A stretch of DNA of 64,000 nucleotides, from assembly GCF_001277295.1 (NCBI RefSeq), contig NZ_CP011456.1, forward strand, positions 3,112,001-3,176,000. Direction: 5' to 3'. Below the pieces are notes generated by a model, which searched no databases, was not told where the DNA came from, and worked only from the letters and a program-made list of their open reading frames with translations. How positions within the stretch are numbered: position 1 is the first letter of the stretch; each line of letters opens with the position of its first letter. Position numbers and translations under genes: made by a program. Source of the DNA: Anabaena sp. WA102. Lineage in GTDB: Bacteria; Cyanobacteriota; Cyanobacteriia; Cyanobacteriales; Nostocaceae. Below are positions 25,877 through 34,716 of this stretch, in pieces.

Positions 25877-27297
25877 AATAATAGGATTAAAGTTAAACTC
25901 ATGACACCAACTAAATGCTCAAATTCTTCAAATACACGAGGTAGAGATATGGATAATTTCTTGAAAATGAAATGATATCCTAACCAGCCCGCAGCAATAG
26001 TTAAAAGTGCTTTTGTGATATTGGTGATTTCATAAGCTGGAAGATAGACAATATTTGCCACAAATAATCCAGTAATTAAAAAGATTACTGATATCCAAAA
26101 ACCGGATTTTGTTTTCTGTTCTTCTTCTTCTGCTTTTGCATGGGGGAGAAAAATAAATTTAGCAAAAGATATGGCTGTACCAACTGCGGCAATATTCATC
26201 AGTATAAATTGCCAAGATTCTAAATTTTTTGTCGTTAATACTTTTGCCTCAAAACCTGACAACAAAGGTAAACCAGAAATTGATAAACTAGCGATCGCTA
26301 AGGCTATCCAAATATTAGTATGAATGGGTTTATTTTGCAGTTCTTTAAAATTGCGACTGGGTAAAGAACCCGCAATCAAAAATAAAGATGACTTGACTAA
26401 TCCATGGGTGAGGGCATAAAATCCACCTACAGCCGGTGCAGCAAGAATAAAGCCTAATTGGGAAATTGTGTGAAACGCCAACATTCGCTTAGTATCTTTT
26501 TCAAAGACAGCATAGGAGACACCCATTAAAGCTGTTCCCACAGCAAAAATTCTGACTATGGTATCAATTTCTTCGGAAACGAATGCACAACGTAATAAAG
26601 GTAAAACACTGGCTTTAACGACAATTCCTGACATCAATGCGGAAACTGGTGTTTCTGATTCAGAATGAGTTAAAGGTAGCCATAACCCGGAGACAAAAAT
26701 CCCCGCTTTGATTAATAATCCCAGAAAAATTAATGCTAGTGCTTCTGGTGGTGATCCCTTTAAACTGGTAAAACTAAAGGAATGATGCGTCTGATAAACC
26801 AGCACTGCACCAACCAGATAAAACAACATTGCAGTATTACTAACAAAAAGATACCGTAAACCTACCCAAATTGAGCGATCGCTACGAGAATAAGCAATCA
26901 ATAAGAAAGCCGCAATACCGCTTACTTCTAAAGCCACATATAAACTAATGAAATCTGCACAGACAAAGGCAGCATTCAGGCTACCATGCACAATAATCAT
27001 CTGGGCATAGAAAAAAGCCGTTTTATCACTGCGCCAGCAGTAGAGGGCAACAGCAGCCGTTACCAGGGCATTTGTGAAAATAAAGTAACCGCTTAACTGG
27101 TCAGCTATTAAGGTGATCCCGAAACTATCCAGTAAATTCAGGGTGATGGGTGATGGTTCGATAAATAGCTGCAACCCATAAGCAGCAGAAGCAATAGTCC
27201 CCCACATTGTCAAATGTCGGTTAAGTTTGGGGACTAGAAAAATGATGAACCCTAGAAAAAATGGGGTAGCAATCCAAGCCAGTGTAATGGTATTCAT
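25858..27297 (-). CDS. mrpD: Mrp-type antiporter subunit D (NuoN/NuoM-like)
   Basis: A 479-residue, ~14-helix protein of the proton-conducting transporter family shared by Mrp antiporters and complex I. Key family features: LYVALEVSGIAAFLLIAYSR with the essential Glu of helix 5, LLIKAGIFVSGLWLPLTHSE with the conserved Lys, and FHTISQLGFILAAPAVGGFY followed by ALTHGLVKSSLFL with the His/Lys pair. It is the main Na+/H+ exchange subunit together with MrpA. Some cyanobacterial operons carry two D genes; here only one is present. Confidence 0.88.
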   Translation of the reverse strand: MNTITLAWIATPFFLGFIIFLVPKLNRHLTMWGTIASAAYGLQLFIEPSPITLNLLDSFGITLIADQLSGYFIFTNALVTAAVALYCWRSDKTAFFYAQMIIVHGSLNAAFVCADFISLYVALEVSGIAAFLLIAYSRSDRSIWVGLRYLFVSNTAMLFYLVGAVLVYQTHHSFSFTSLKGSPPEALALIFLGLLIKAGIFVSGLWLPLTHSESETPVSALMSGIVVKASVLPLLRCAFVSEEIDTIVRIFAVGTALMGVSYAVFEKDTKRMLAFHTISQLGFILAAPAVGGFYALTHGLVKSSLFLIAGSLPSRNFKELQNKPIHTNIWIALAIASLSISGLPLLSGFEAKVLTTKNLESWQFILMNIAAVGTAISFAKFIFLPHAKAEEEEQKTKSGFWISVIFLITGLFVANIVYLPAYEITNITKALLTIAAGWLGYHFIFKKLSISLPRVFEEFEHLVGVMSLTLILLFWMAFP

Positions 27298-27629
27298 GGT
27301 GTATTATTTTTCTCAATCTCGTTACTTTCCAATGTGGGATTATCCCGTGCTAATTTCATCACACCAACTAGCATCAAAGCCTGTATCGAGAAACCGATGA
27401 CTATCGCTGTTAATATGACTGCTTGGGGAACAGGATCAGCATAAGCAATATTTTTTACCTCGGAAATAATGGGAGTAAATAATCCTTCTCGTGATGCAAT
27501 TAGTACATAAAAGGCAATCACACCCGTACTCATCACATCCATTGAGACAATTTTCATTACCAAGTTTTTTTTGAAGATGATGCCAAAAAAACCACACAGT
27601 ATTGTTATCAGTACGCACGCTTCTAACAC
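27294..27629 (-). CDS. mrpC: Mrp-type antiporter subunit C (NuoK-like)
   Basis: First gene of the operon: a 111-residue, three-helix protein resembling NuoK/MnhC, with KNLVMKIVSMDVMSTGVIAF and DPVPQAVILTAIVIGFSIQA, the latter being the family's conserved DP.PQALVLTAIVIG signature. It overlaps mrpD by 4 bases. The ~115 bases upstream (27630-27744) are AT-rich, include an AAAGTGCT / AGCAC-type short dyad, and should hold the operon promoter. Confidence 0.87.
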   Translation of the reverse strand: MLEACVLITILCGFFGIIFKKNLVMKIVSMDVMSTGVIAFYVLIASREGLFTPIISEVKNIAYADPVPQAVILTAIVIGFSIQALMLVGVMKLARDNPTLESNEIEKNNTP

Positions 27630-27744
27630 GGGAATTATTTAATTTTTATATAAAGTGCTAACTCTATATAAGCACGAAATCTTAGTGCTAGAATAATTTC
27701 AACACTAGAATATTCTTATGATTATGATAGTTATACTCAATGAT

Positions 27745-29205
27745 TTATGTTTTCACAACTTTTAAAGTTTGCAAACTTTCATCTGCACAACCAGTGATAA
27801 AACCACCCATTTTTTGAATTTCTTGCAAATGTTCTAAAGCTGATTCTGTAATGAGTTCTCCAGGCATTAATACAGGAATTCCTGGAGGATAAGGGCAAAT
27901 AATTTCCGCGCAAATCCGATTTTGAGCTTTCTCGAAAGGCAAGATTTCACTATTAGCAAAAAAAGCCTCACGGGGAGAAATAGCTATAATATTACTTGTG
28001 TTATCTTTTTTGGGTTTACACAATAAATTTTGAATTTTTAATGGATTAACATGAGTAAGATTACTTAGAGATCTAATTAAATTTTGAATATCTGTTTCTG
28101 TATTTCCTAAGCTAATAATAAATGTGATATTTTGCCAAGATGAAAATTCTGGAGTTACATTAAATTTCTCATCTAAAATTTCTTCGGCTGCAAAGCCAGT
28201 AAATCCTAATTTACTAACATTAACTGTTAATCTAGTTTTATCTAAATCTATAAATCCCGGTGATTTTTCTTTTTGAGAAAGGGGAGTAGATAAACCAGGA
28301 ATTTGATTAATTTGAGTTCTGGCTGCTTTCCCTAATTCCAAAGTTTGAGACATGAGCTTTTTTCCATGTATTGCCATTTGCTGACGTGCAGCATCGAGAG
28401 AAGCTAAAAGGATAAAACTAGGACTTGTAGATTGCACTAATTGTAAGGCTTTATTAACCCTATCAATATCAATTCTTTTACCTTGAATATGTAACATTGA
28501 TGCCTGTGTCATTGCTCCCAATGTTTTATGAATTGATTGGACAGTTAAATCTGCACCTGCGCTTAAAGCTGACGTGGGTAATTCTGGGTGAAAATGAAAA
28601 TGTGCGCCGTGTGCTTCGTCCACAATCAAGGGAATATTATATTGATGAGTAAGGTGTATAAATGCTGGCAAATCTCCACAAACACCATGATAAGTAGGAT
28701 AAACTATCAGCACTGCTTTGGTATCTGGATGTTGTATTAATGCTGCTTTTAATGATTCTGGTGTAATGCTGTATGCAATATCTAAATCTTCATCATATTC
28801 AGGATTTATAAAAATAGGAATTGCCCCCGAAAGAATCAATCCAGAAATAACAGAAGAATGGATATTTCTAGGCAGAATAATTTTATCTCCCATTCTACAA
28901 GTAGCAAGAATTGCGGCTTCAATTCCGCAGGTAGAACCATTAACTAAAAACCACGTTTTCTCTGCCCCAAAAGCCTCCGCTGCTAGTTCTTGTGCTGCAA
29001 GAATTACGCTTTCTGGTTTGAATAAATTATCTAACTCTGCTAATTCCGTTAAGTCAGCCCGAAAGATATCTTTACCAATTAAATCGGTTAAGATTGGCGA
29101 AATTCCCGCACCGCGTTTATGTCCTGGGGTGTAAAATGGGGCATGAGAACGGCTTGTACAGGCTTTTAAGGCATCTATGAGGGGGGTTTGGTTTTGATTT
29201 GGCAT
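27745..29205 (-). CDS. Orn/Lys/Arg-type PLP decarboxylase
   Basis: A 486-residue PLP enzyme of the fold-type I basic-amino-acid decarboxylase group. Visible are HAPFYTPGHKRG at 21-32, WFLVNGSTCGIEAAILA, VDEAHGAHFHFHP at 195-207 with the PLP-contacting Asp, and SIHKTLGAMTQAS with the Schiff-base Lys227. The C-terminal domain includes YPPGIPVLMPGE. Such proteins (SpeA/LdcC-like; called lysine or arginine decarboxylase in cyanobacteria) feed polyamine synthesis; substrate choice cannot be read. It follows the mrp operon in opposite direction to the next gene. Confidence 0.88.
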   Translation of the reverse strand: MPNQNQTPLIDALKACTSRSHAPFYTPGHKRGAGISPILTDLIGKDIFRADLTELAELDNLFKPESVILAAQELAAEAFGAEKTWFLVNGSTCGIEAAILATCRMGDKIILPRNIHSSVISGLILSGAIPIFINPEYDEDLDIAYSITPESLKAALIQHPDTKAVLIVYPTYHGVCGDLPAFIHLTHQYNIPLIVDEAHGAHFHFHPELPTSALSAGADLTVQSIHKTLGAMTQASMLHIQGKRIDIDRVNKALQLVQSTSPSFILLASLDAARQQMAIHGKKLMSQTLELGKAARTQINQIPGLSTPLSQKEKSPGFIDLDKTRLTVNVSKLGFTGFAAEEILDEKFNVTPEFSSWQNITFIISLGNTETDIQNLIRSLSNLTHVNPLKIQNLLCKPKKDNTSNIIAISPREAFFANSEILPFEKAQNRICAEIICPYPPGIPVLMPGELITESALEHLQEIQKMGGFITGCADESLQTLKVVKT

Positions 29206-29302
29206 TTGGGGGGAAAGAAGCGTTGAAAGCTTAAAGTAAAAATTGATAAAATCTAGAATCTAAAGAAATAATATGATATATTATATTTAAATTCAAATCT
29301 TT

Positions 29303-30544
29303 ATGCAGACTAAAACTATGCCTAACGAAGAAGTAATCTTATTTGAAGAAGAGGAAGATCAAGAAATTGAATTTGAGCCGCTGAGTGGATTAATTCCTGA
29401 ATTAAAGCAAATTCCAGAAATTGTTGTTTCTGGTAGTGACTGGACAACAGAGACAATCTTTAATCAACTTGATCGGGGTAATATAGAGCTAAATCCAAGA
29501 TTTCAAAGACGAGACGCTTGGGATATCACTCGTAAAAGTAGGTTTATCGAATCACTTGTACTTGGATTTCCAGTTCCACAAATAGTATTAGCTGCTAATC
29601 GTCAGGAAAAAGGTAAATTTATTGTTCTTGATGGTAAACAACGATTGTTAACTATTCTGCAATTTTATGGTGGAAGTGATGAAAATATATCGAATAATAA
29701 CAATGCCTTTGCTTTAAGAAATCTAGAATTTAGACGTGATTTAATAGGCAAAAAATATGAAGATTTTAAAAATGATGTCTTTTTGAGTTCTGAACTTAAT
29801 GCTCTCGATAACCAAACTATTCGTACAGTATTAATTAGGAATTGGCCTAACGAAAACTTACTATATAAAATTTTTCTGCGGCTGAATATAGGAGGCACTC
29901 CATTATCTCCTCAAGAGCTAAGACAAGCATTACATCCAGGTGATTTTATCAATTGGTTAGATGATCAATCAGTTGAAAGTAAGGCTCTGAGAAAGATATT
30001 TAAATCATCAAATCCTGATTCTCGGATGCGTGATGTTGAATTACTATTACGTTATATAGGATTTCATTATTTTTTATCTGATTATCGGGGAAATCTTAAG
30101 GAATTTCTTGACATGACTTGTGAAAGGCTTAATAATCAGAGATGTAATGATATTACAAATGTAGTTAATCAATTTGAAGAAGCAGTACAAACAACTATTA
30201 ATATATTTGAAGAGAAAAACTTCTCTCGTTTATGGTCGAGCAGAAATAATAAATATCAAAGCCAATTCAATCGAGCAATTTTAGATGTGATGGTTTTTTA
30301 CTTTTCAGATGAAATAATCAGGAAATCTGCTGAAGATCATCAAGAAAAAGTTAAAGTTGCTTTTCAGGAATTATGTTCATCAAACAGTGATTTTAGAGAA
30401 GCTGTTGAACGCAGAACACAAAATATTCCTGAAATTTACAATCGTCTGAGGTTGTGGGGTGAAAGTCTACAAAAAGTTTTAGAAGTAAACTTTAATTTAC
30501 CTGAACTAGATGGGAATCGGATTATTTTCAATGGTTTGAGGTAG
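29303..30544 (+). CDS. DUF262-domain protein (GmrSD/ParB-like nuclease fold)
   Basis: A 413-residue protein. After an acidic start (FEEEEDQEIEFEP) comes the DUF262 core: IFNQLDRGNIELNPRFQRRD at about 52-71, SLVLGFPVPQIVLA, and FIVLDGKQRLLTILQF at 106-121 with the family's DGxQR motif; then LRLNIGGTPLSPQELRQALH. DUF262 is related to ParB/sulfiredoxin-like nucleases and is the N-terminal half of the type IV restriction enzyme GmrSD, but the HNH DUF1524 half is absent here. It lies 14 bases upstream of a HEPN gene, and the pairing suggests a defence or toxin system. Confidence 0.85.
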   Translation: MQTKTMPNEEVILFEEEEDQEIEFEPLSGLIPELKQIPEIVVSGSDWTTETIFNQLDRGNIELNPRFQRRDAWDITRKSRFIESLVLGFPVPQIVLAANRQEKGKFIVLDGKQRLLTILQFYGGSDENISNNNNAFALRNLEFRRDLIGKKYEDFKNDVFLSSELNALDNQTIRTVLIRNWPNENLLYKIFLRLNIGGTPLSPQELRQALHPGDFINWLDDQSVESKALRKIFKSSNPDSRMRDVELLLRYIGFHYFLSDYRGNLKEFLDMTCERLNNQRCNDITNVVNQFEEAVQTTINIFEEKNFSRLWSSRNNKYQSQFNRAILDVMVFYFSDEIIRKSAEDHQEKVKVAFQELCSSNSDFREAVERRTQNIPEIYNRLRLWGESLQKVLEVNFNLPELDGNRIIFNGLR

Positions 30545-30558
30545 GTTCTTAATAAGAT

Positions 30559-31209
30559 ATGCCAGAATCTGATAAATTTATTACTTTAAGAACGCAGCTA
30601 AACAGGCTAAAAGACGAATTTATTCCTGAAATTAGCCCGACAGGTTCATATTCCGAGAGTCAGTTATCTAGAACTGCTGCATACAGAGTTCTTGCTCATG
30701 CTGAAATTGAGTATTATCTTGAAGAAAGAGCTTGGAAAATAGCTTTAGATGCTAAAGGAGCTTGGGATAGTACAGGTAAAACCTCTCGCACTCTGATATG
30801 TTTACTTGGTTTCTCTGATTTAACTATGGATAAACCACCAGATACACTTAACAAACCCAACAATGTAAGTCAAGATAATCACGACAAGCGATTGAAAATA
30901 ACTGAAAAAATAAATTCAGCTATCAAGAGCTTTAAGAAGGTTATTGATAATAATCATGGAGTAAAAGAAAAAAATATTTTAGCATTACTATTACCCATAG
31001 GAATAAATAGTAATGACTTAAATACTAATACTGCTTGGCTTAATACCATGAATACATTTGGAGAAAAACGAGGTCTTGTTGCACATTCTTCAGCTACATC
31101 GTACATGACTAGTCAAATGCTAGATCCTGCAACTGAATTAAATAGGGTTCAACAAATTACTGAGGGACTTTTAAGAATAGATGAATTAATGAATAATTTA
31201 ATGCAATAA
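30559..31209 (+). CDS. HEPN-domain protein (MAE_28990/MAE_18760-like)
   Basis: A 216-residue helical protein. The C-terminal helix has EKRGLVAHSSAT with Arg171 and His176, the Rx4H motif of HEPN ribonucleases. The N-terminal helix contains SRTAAYRVLAHAEIEYYLEE, resembling the RiboL-PSP-HEPN/MAE_28990 group, known to neighbour DUF262 proteins. It starts 14 bases after the DUF262 gene, so the two are surely co-transcribed. By family, it may cleave RNA on activation, with DUF262 as regulator or second effector; this is inference. Confidence 0.78.
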   Translation: MPESDKFITLRTQLNRLKDEFIPEISPTGSYSESQLSRTAAYRVLAHAEIEYYLEERAWKIALDAKGAWDSTGKTSRTLICLLGFSDLTMDKPPDTLNKPNNVSQDNHDKRLKITEKINSAIKSFKKVIDNNHGVKEKNILALLLPIGINSNDLNTNTAWLNTMNTFGEKRGLVAHSSATSYMTSQMLDPATELNRVQQITEGLLRIDELMNNLMQ

Positions 31210-31247
31210 AATGTAAAATACTCTTGGCTAAAAAAAAATCAAACAAC

Positions 31248-31577
31248 ATGAACTTAAAAGATATTAAACAAAAACTATTCCCCATCTTCAAAATTATATC
31301 CATCACACTCACAACCAGTGCAGTAGGCTTAGAATTATGGAATATCCAAACATCAATCACTAACAGTCAACTACTGAGTATCTTAACTCCAGCTTTAATT
31401 ATCACTCATATTGTGCTGTTGGCTCATTTTCTCGAAGCCTTAATTGCTGCTTATTATGCACCTGCTCGCAATCAGGCATCAATCAAATATGCAGCTTATA
31501 CATTTTTTGTGGGGATATTTGGTTTATTAGAATTATTTGACAATGATCAAGAACAAGGATTCAAGGAAAAAAGTTAA
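31248..31577 (+). CDS. Small three-helix membrane protein
   Basis: A 109-residue protein from ATG 31248 (a TTG start at 31224 would add eight lysine-rich residues). It has three hydrophobic stretches (FKIISITLTTSAVGLEL, LLSILTPALIITHIVLLAHF, YAAYTFFVGIFGLLELF) separated by short polar loops, and a charged tail. I do not recognise a named family. It lies 38 bases downstream of the HEPN gene in the same direction; it may belong to that unit or simply be a housekeeping protein downstream of it. Confidence 0.7.
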   Translation: MNLKDIKQKLFPIFKIISITLTTSAVGLELWNIQTSITNSQLLSILTPALIITHIVLLAHFLEALIAAYYAPARNQASIKYAAYTFFVGIFGLLELFDNDQEQGFKEKS

Positions 31578-32076
31578 AGGTTTTTTTCTTGTCCCCTGAA
31601 CTGACCAGCATTCATCCCAACCGTGCTTTAACAGCATGGCTGAATTCTGGTTTCTTGTACGGAATTTATACCGTGATTTATGAGTCAACGCATTGCCCAA
31701 CCTTGTATTCTAGAACTAGCACTGATTTAATCTTGTTAATAAACTTTGTTTGTTTTCGATAACCATTCATTATACAATATACACAGAATCTCAGTGCAAA
31801 ATAAATCCTGGCTTTAGGCTACGTCCCTTATTTGATAGCCTGCACGGCGTAGAAGTAGCACAGGTGTGTCCTCTTGAGTGGGGCGCACCTTTAAGGGTTT
31901 TGGGCATTTTTCTGATAAGCTCGAAAATTGTGTTAAATATGACACGATTAACTATGTGTTTCTAGATTGAATACTAGAGTGTTTATGGTTTTTAAGGTTT
32001 AATAAAGACTAAATCTAGTATTATCGAAAAGTCGGAAATTAGGTGTGGTGTGAAAATCAAGACAGGAGTGAACAAA
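31578..32076. other. Gap of 500 bases, no gene seen; likely promoter at right end
   Basis: No convincing open frame on either strand; the longest (31750-31965) lacks a ribosome-binding site and recognisable composition. It should hold the promoter of the isoprenoid synthase gene starting at 32077. Confidence 0.4.
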
Positions 32077-32907
32077 ATGGATTTACGTGGAGATGCGTTG
32101 CAAATCCTTAAAGACACTAGTAGAACTTTTTATATCCCAATTAGTATTTTACCATCAGGATTACAAGAAGCAGTGGCATCAGCATACTTGTGTATGCGTG
32201 CCATTGACCAAATTGAAGATGATCCAAATTTGGATAATGGGACTAAAAAACGCCTGTTGCAGAATATTAGTCTAACATTGCAAGCGGGAATAGATGGTTT
32301 TCCCCTTGATGCTTTCTCTGTAGGATTTAAAGGTTACGAAAATTCTTTACAAGAAGTCAGTTTACGCATTAGAGAATGGTCAATATTAGCACCTGAAAGC
32401 ATTGCCCCGCGAATTTGGGATGCAACAGCCGCAATGGCTGATAGAATGGCTTATTGGGCAGATAGAAATTGGCAAATAGAAACAGAGGCGGATTTAGACC
32501 GTTATACTTTTGGGGTGGCTGGTGCTGTGGGCTTGTTACTCTCAGATTTATGGAATTGGTATGATGGAACTCAAAGCAACCGCACTCAAGCCATAGGATT
32601 TGGTAGGGGTTTGCAAGCAGTAAATATTCTGCGAAACAATGGTGAGGATTTAACTCGTGGAGTCAATTTTTACCCAGCAGGTTGGGATAATGATAATCTC
32701 CAAAAATATGCCCGTCGCAATCTCATCCTAGCAGATGCCTATACGAACTCTTTGCCAAATGGACCGGCTTTGCAATTTTGCCAAATTCCTCTGGCTTTAG
32801 CTCATGGTACTCTAGATGCTTTGGCTAGTGGTAAGGAAAAACTCAGCCGTAGTGATGTTGTTTCCCTGATTGAAAACCTCATGGGTGTGAACGCTAAAGC
32901 TAGTTAG
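32077..32907 (+). CDS. Squalene/phytoene-synthase-like protein
   Basis: A 276-residue protein of the trans-isoprenyl head-to-head condensing family. Start ATG 32077 is preceded by AGGAG at proper distance. The first aspartate-rich motif is RAIDQIEDD (around residues 46-54). The second region reads GLQAVNILRNNGEDLTRG, where Asn replaces the first Asp usual in squalene and phytoene synthases (RDxxED), a variant I associate with a subgroup of bacterial enzymes. Co-location with hpnJ and hpnK 230 bases downstream suggests squalene for hopanoids, but phytoene synthase or a diverged function cannot be excluded. Confidence 0.72.
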   Translation: MDLRGDALQILKDTSRTFYIPISILPSGLQEAVASAYLCMRAIDQIEDDPNLDNGTKKRLLQNISLTLQAGIDGFPLDAFSVGFKGYENSLQEVSLRIREWSILAPESIAPRIWDATAAMADRMAYWADRNWQIETEADLDRYTFGVAGAVGLLLSDLWNWYDGTQSNRTQAIGFGRGLQAVNILRNNGEDLTRGVNFYPAGWDNDNLQKYARRNLILADAYTNSLPNGPALQFCQIPLALAHGTLDALASGKEKLSRSDVVSLIENLMGVNAKAS

Positions 32908-32930
32908 GAAATAGGGTATGGGGAACAAAT

Positions 32931-33090
32931 CCGCCCGGAACTTAAGTTCCGGTCTAAAAGCTAAAGTGCGTTAAAACGCACTCTGGTTAACTCAAAATCA
33001 AAAACTGTCCTATTTATGTCAAAGTAGTCGGTTTTAACCGAGTTTAGCTTTTAGACAGGGAATTCATTCCCTGGTTGGCTTAAGTTGACA
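32931..33090. repeat. Hairpin-rich inverted-repeat element, partial
   Basis: Contains CCGGAACTTAAGTTCCGG, AGTGCGTTAAAACGCACT, TCGGTTTTAACCGA and GGGAATTCATTCCC, ending in CTTAAGTTGACA. It is the same family as 20355-20724 but lacks the left TGTCAACTTAA end. Confidence 0.65.
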
Positions 33091-33124
33091 ACTAACAACT
33101 AACAACTAACAACTAACAACTGAC
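33089..33124. repeat. ACAACTA heptamer array
   Basis: Five consecutive ACAACTA units, then a degenerate one, end 13 bases before the hpnJ start codon, so the array lies in its 5' untranslated region. Confidence 0.7.
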
Positions 33125-33137
33125 AAGAAAAATATTC

Positions 33138-34571
33138 ATGAAAACTACTTTATTTTTGAGTCCACCTTCTTTTGATGGTTTTGATGGTGGTGCGGGGGCG
33201 CGGTATCAAGCAAAACGAGAAATTACTTCTTTTTGGTATCCCACTTGGTTAGCACAACCAGCGGCTTTAGTTCCTGGCAGTAGGTTAGTTGATGCACCTC
33301 CTCATGGGCAAACTGTGGATGATGTGTTGAAAATTGCCAAGGATTATGAATTGGTAATTATGCACACCAGTACACCATCGTTGGCTAATGATGTTAAGTG
33401 TGCAGAAACAATCAAAGCTCAAAACCCCAATGTACAAATTGGCTTTGTGGGGGCGCACGTTGCGGTTTTACCAGAGGCAACTTTGCGAGAAAATCCAGTA
33501 ATTGATTTTGTTTGTCGCAATGAGTTTGATTATACCTGTAAGGAATTAGCAGAAGGAAAACCTTGGGATGAAATCAAGGGTTTGAGTTACCGGGATAAGT
33601 TGGGAAATATCCACCAAACTGAGGAACGTCCTTTGATTCATGATTGGGATGCTATGCCCAGTGTGTTGCCTGTTTATGCTCGTGATTTGGATATTAGCAA
33701 GTATTTTATTGGCTATTTGCAACATCCTTACATTTCTTTTTATACTGGGCGGGGTTGTCCAGCAAAATGTACTTTTTGCTTGTGGCCACAAACTATTGGT
33801 GGACATTTATACCGTCATAAAAGCCCCGATGCCGTAGGCAGAGAAATGGAAGAGGCTAAGGTTCTCTTTGGAGATAAGGTGCGGGAGTATATGTTTGATG
33901 ATGATACTTTTACCATTGATAAACATCGAGCGATCGCAATTAGCAAACATATGAAGCGACTCAATTTAACTTGGAGTTGCAATGCCCGTGCAAACTTAGA
34001 TTATGATACTCTCAAAACTTTACGAGATAACGGTTTAAGATTGTTATTAGTAGGTTTTGAATCTGGTAATCAAGAAGTTCTCAATAATATCAAAAAAGGT
34101 ATTAAGCTAGAAGTGGCGCGAGAATTCATGAAGAATTGCCACAAACTTGGTATTACTGTCCATGGGACTTTTATTATCGGGTTGCCAATAGAAACTAAGG
34201 AAACTGTAGAAGAAACAATTCGCTTTGCTTGTGAATTAAGTCCCCATACAATTCAAGTTTCTATTGCTGCACCTTATCCTGGTACAGAGTTGTATGAACA
34301 AGCCAGAGAAAAAGGTTGGTTTGCGAATGAGTCTTTAGTCGCAACTTCCGGTATTCAAACTTCAACTTTGCAATATCCAAGTCTTTCTAGTGCGGAAATT
34401 GAAGATTCGGTTGAAAAAATGTATCGCAAGTTTTACTTCCGTCCGAAAGCAATTATTCCGATTGTGCGGGAAATGCTGGCTGATAGACAAATGTTAGTGC
34501 GTCGTTTGCGAGAAGGTAAAGAGTTCTTTGGTTATTTGAATGACCGTCGGACTCAAGCTTTAGCTAGGTAA
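33138..34571 (+). CDS. hpnJ: Hopanoid radical SAM protein HpnJ
   Basis: A 477-residue B12-binding-type radical SAM protein. The distinctive start TTLFLSPPSFDGFDGGAGAR marks HpnJ. The Fe-S cluster cysteines are Cys207, Cys211 and Cys214 in GRGCPAKCTFCLWP, with FMFDDDTF-like MFDDDTFTID behind. Family work assigns HpnJ to ring contraction of the sugar on bacteriohopanetetrol, forming the cyclitol ether head group. hpnK follows 145 bases downstream, and hpnI is at 46.6 kb in this window, so the whole head-group branch is present though split. Confidence 0.92.
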   Translation: MKTTLFLSPPSFDGFDGGAGARYQAKREITSFWYPTWLAQPAALVPGSRLVDAPPHGQTVDDVLKIAKDYELVIMHTSTPSLANDVKCAETIKAQNPNVQIGFVGAHVAVLPEATLRENPVIDFVCRNEFDYTCKELAEGKPWDEIKGLSYRDKLGNIHQTEERPLIHDWDAMPSVLPVYARDLDISKYFIGYLQHPYISFYTGRGCPAKCTFCLWPQTIGGHLYRHKSPDAVGREMEEAKVLFGDKVREYMFDDDTFTIDKHRAIAISKHMKRLNLTWSCNARANLDYDTLKTLRDNGLRLLLVGFESGNQEVLNNIKKGIKLEVAREFMKNCHKLGITVHGTFIIGLPIETKETVEETIRFACELSPHTIQVSIAAPYPGTELYEQAREKGWFANESLVATSGIQTSTLQYPSLSSAEIEDSVEKMYRKFYFRPKAIIPIVREMLADRQMLVRRLREGKEFFGYLNDRRTQALAR

Positions 34572-34573
34572 AT

Positions 34574-34688
34574 CGTCAGAATCAGGATTTACAAGATTTT
34601 AGGATGTTGAGGATTTGATTTAATTATCTTCTGAGAATTTTTTAATTAATCCTGTTAATCCTTTAATCCTGGTTATCCTGATTCTGAC
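34574..34688. repeat. ATCAGGAT / ATCCTGATTCTGAC inverted repeat
   Basis: GTCAGAATCAGGATTTACAA at the left and ATCCTGATTCTGAC at the right are inverted copies; AGGATT/AATCCT units fill the middle. Same module as 10228-10335 and 10816-11118. Fills the hpnJ-hpnK gap. Confidence 0.65.
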
Positions 34689-34716
34689 ATTTTTAATCCT
34701 AATTATCTATATACCA

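Noticed and set aside
28718..29134. Plus-strand open frame of 138 codons
   Set aside because: Antisense of the PLP decarboxylase gene; no ribosome-binding site or family resemblance.
31750..31965. Open frame of 71 codons upstream of the synthase-like gene
   Set aside because: No ribosome-binding site and odd composition; more likely leader or promoter DNA.
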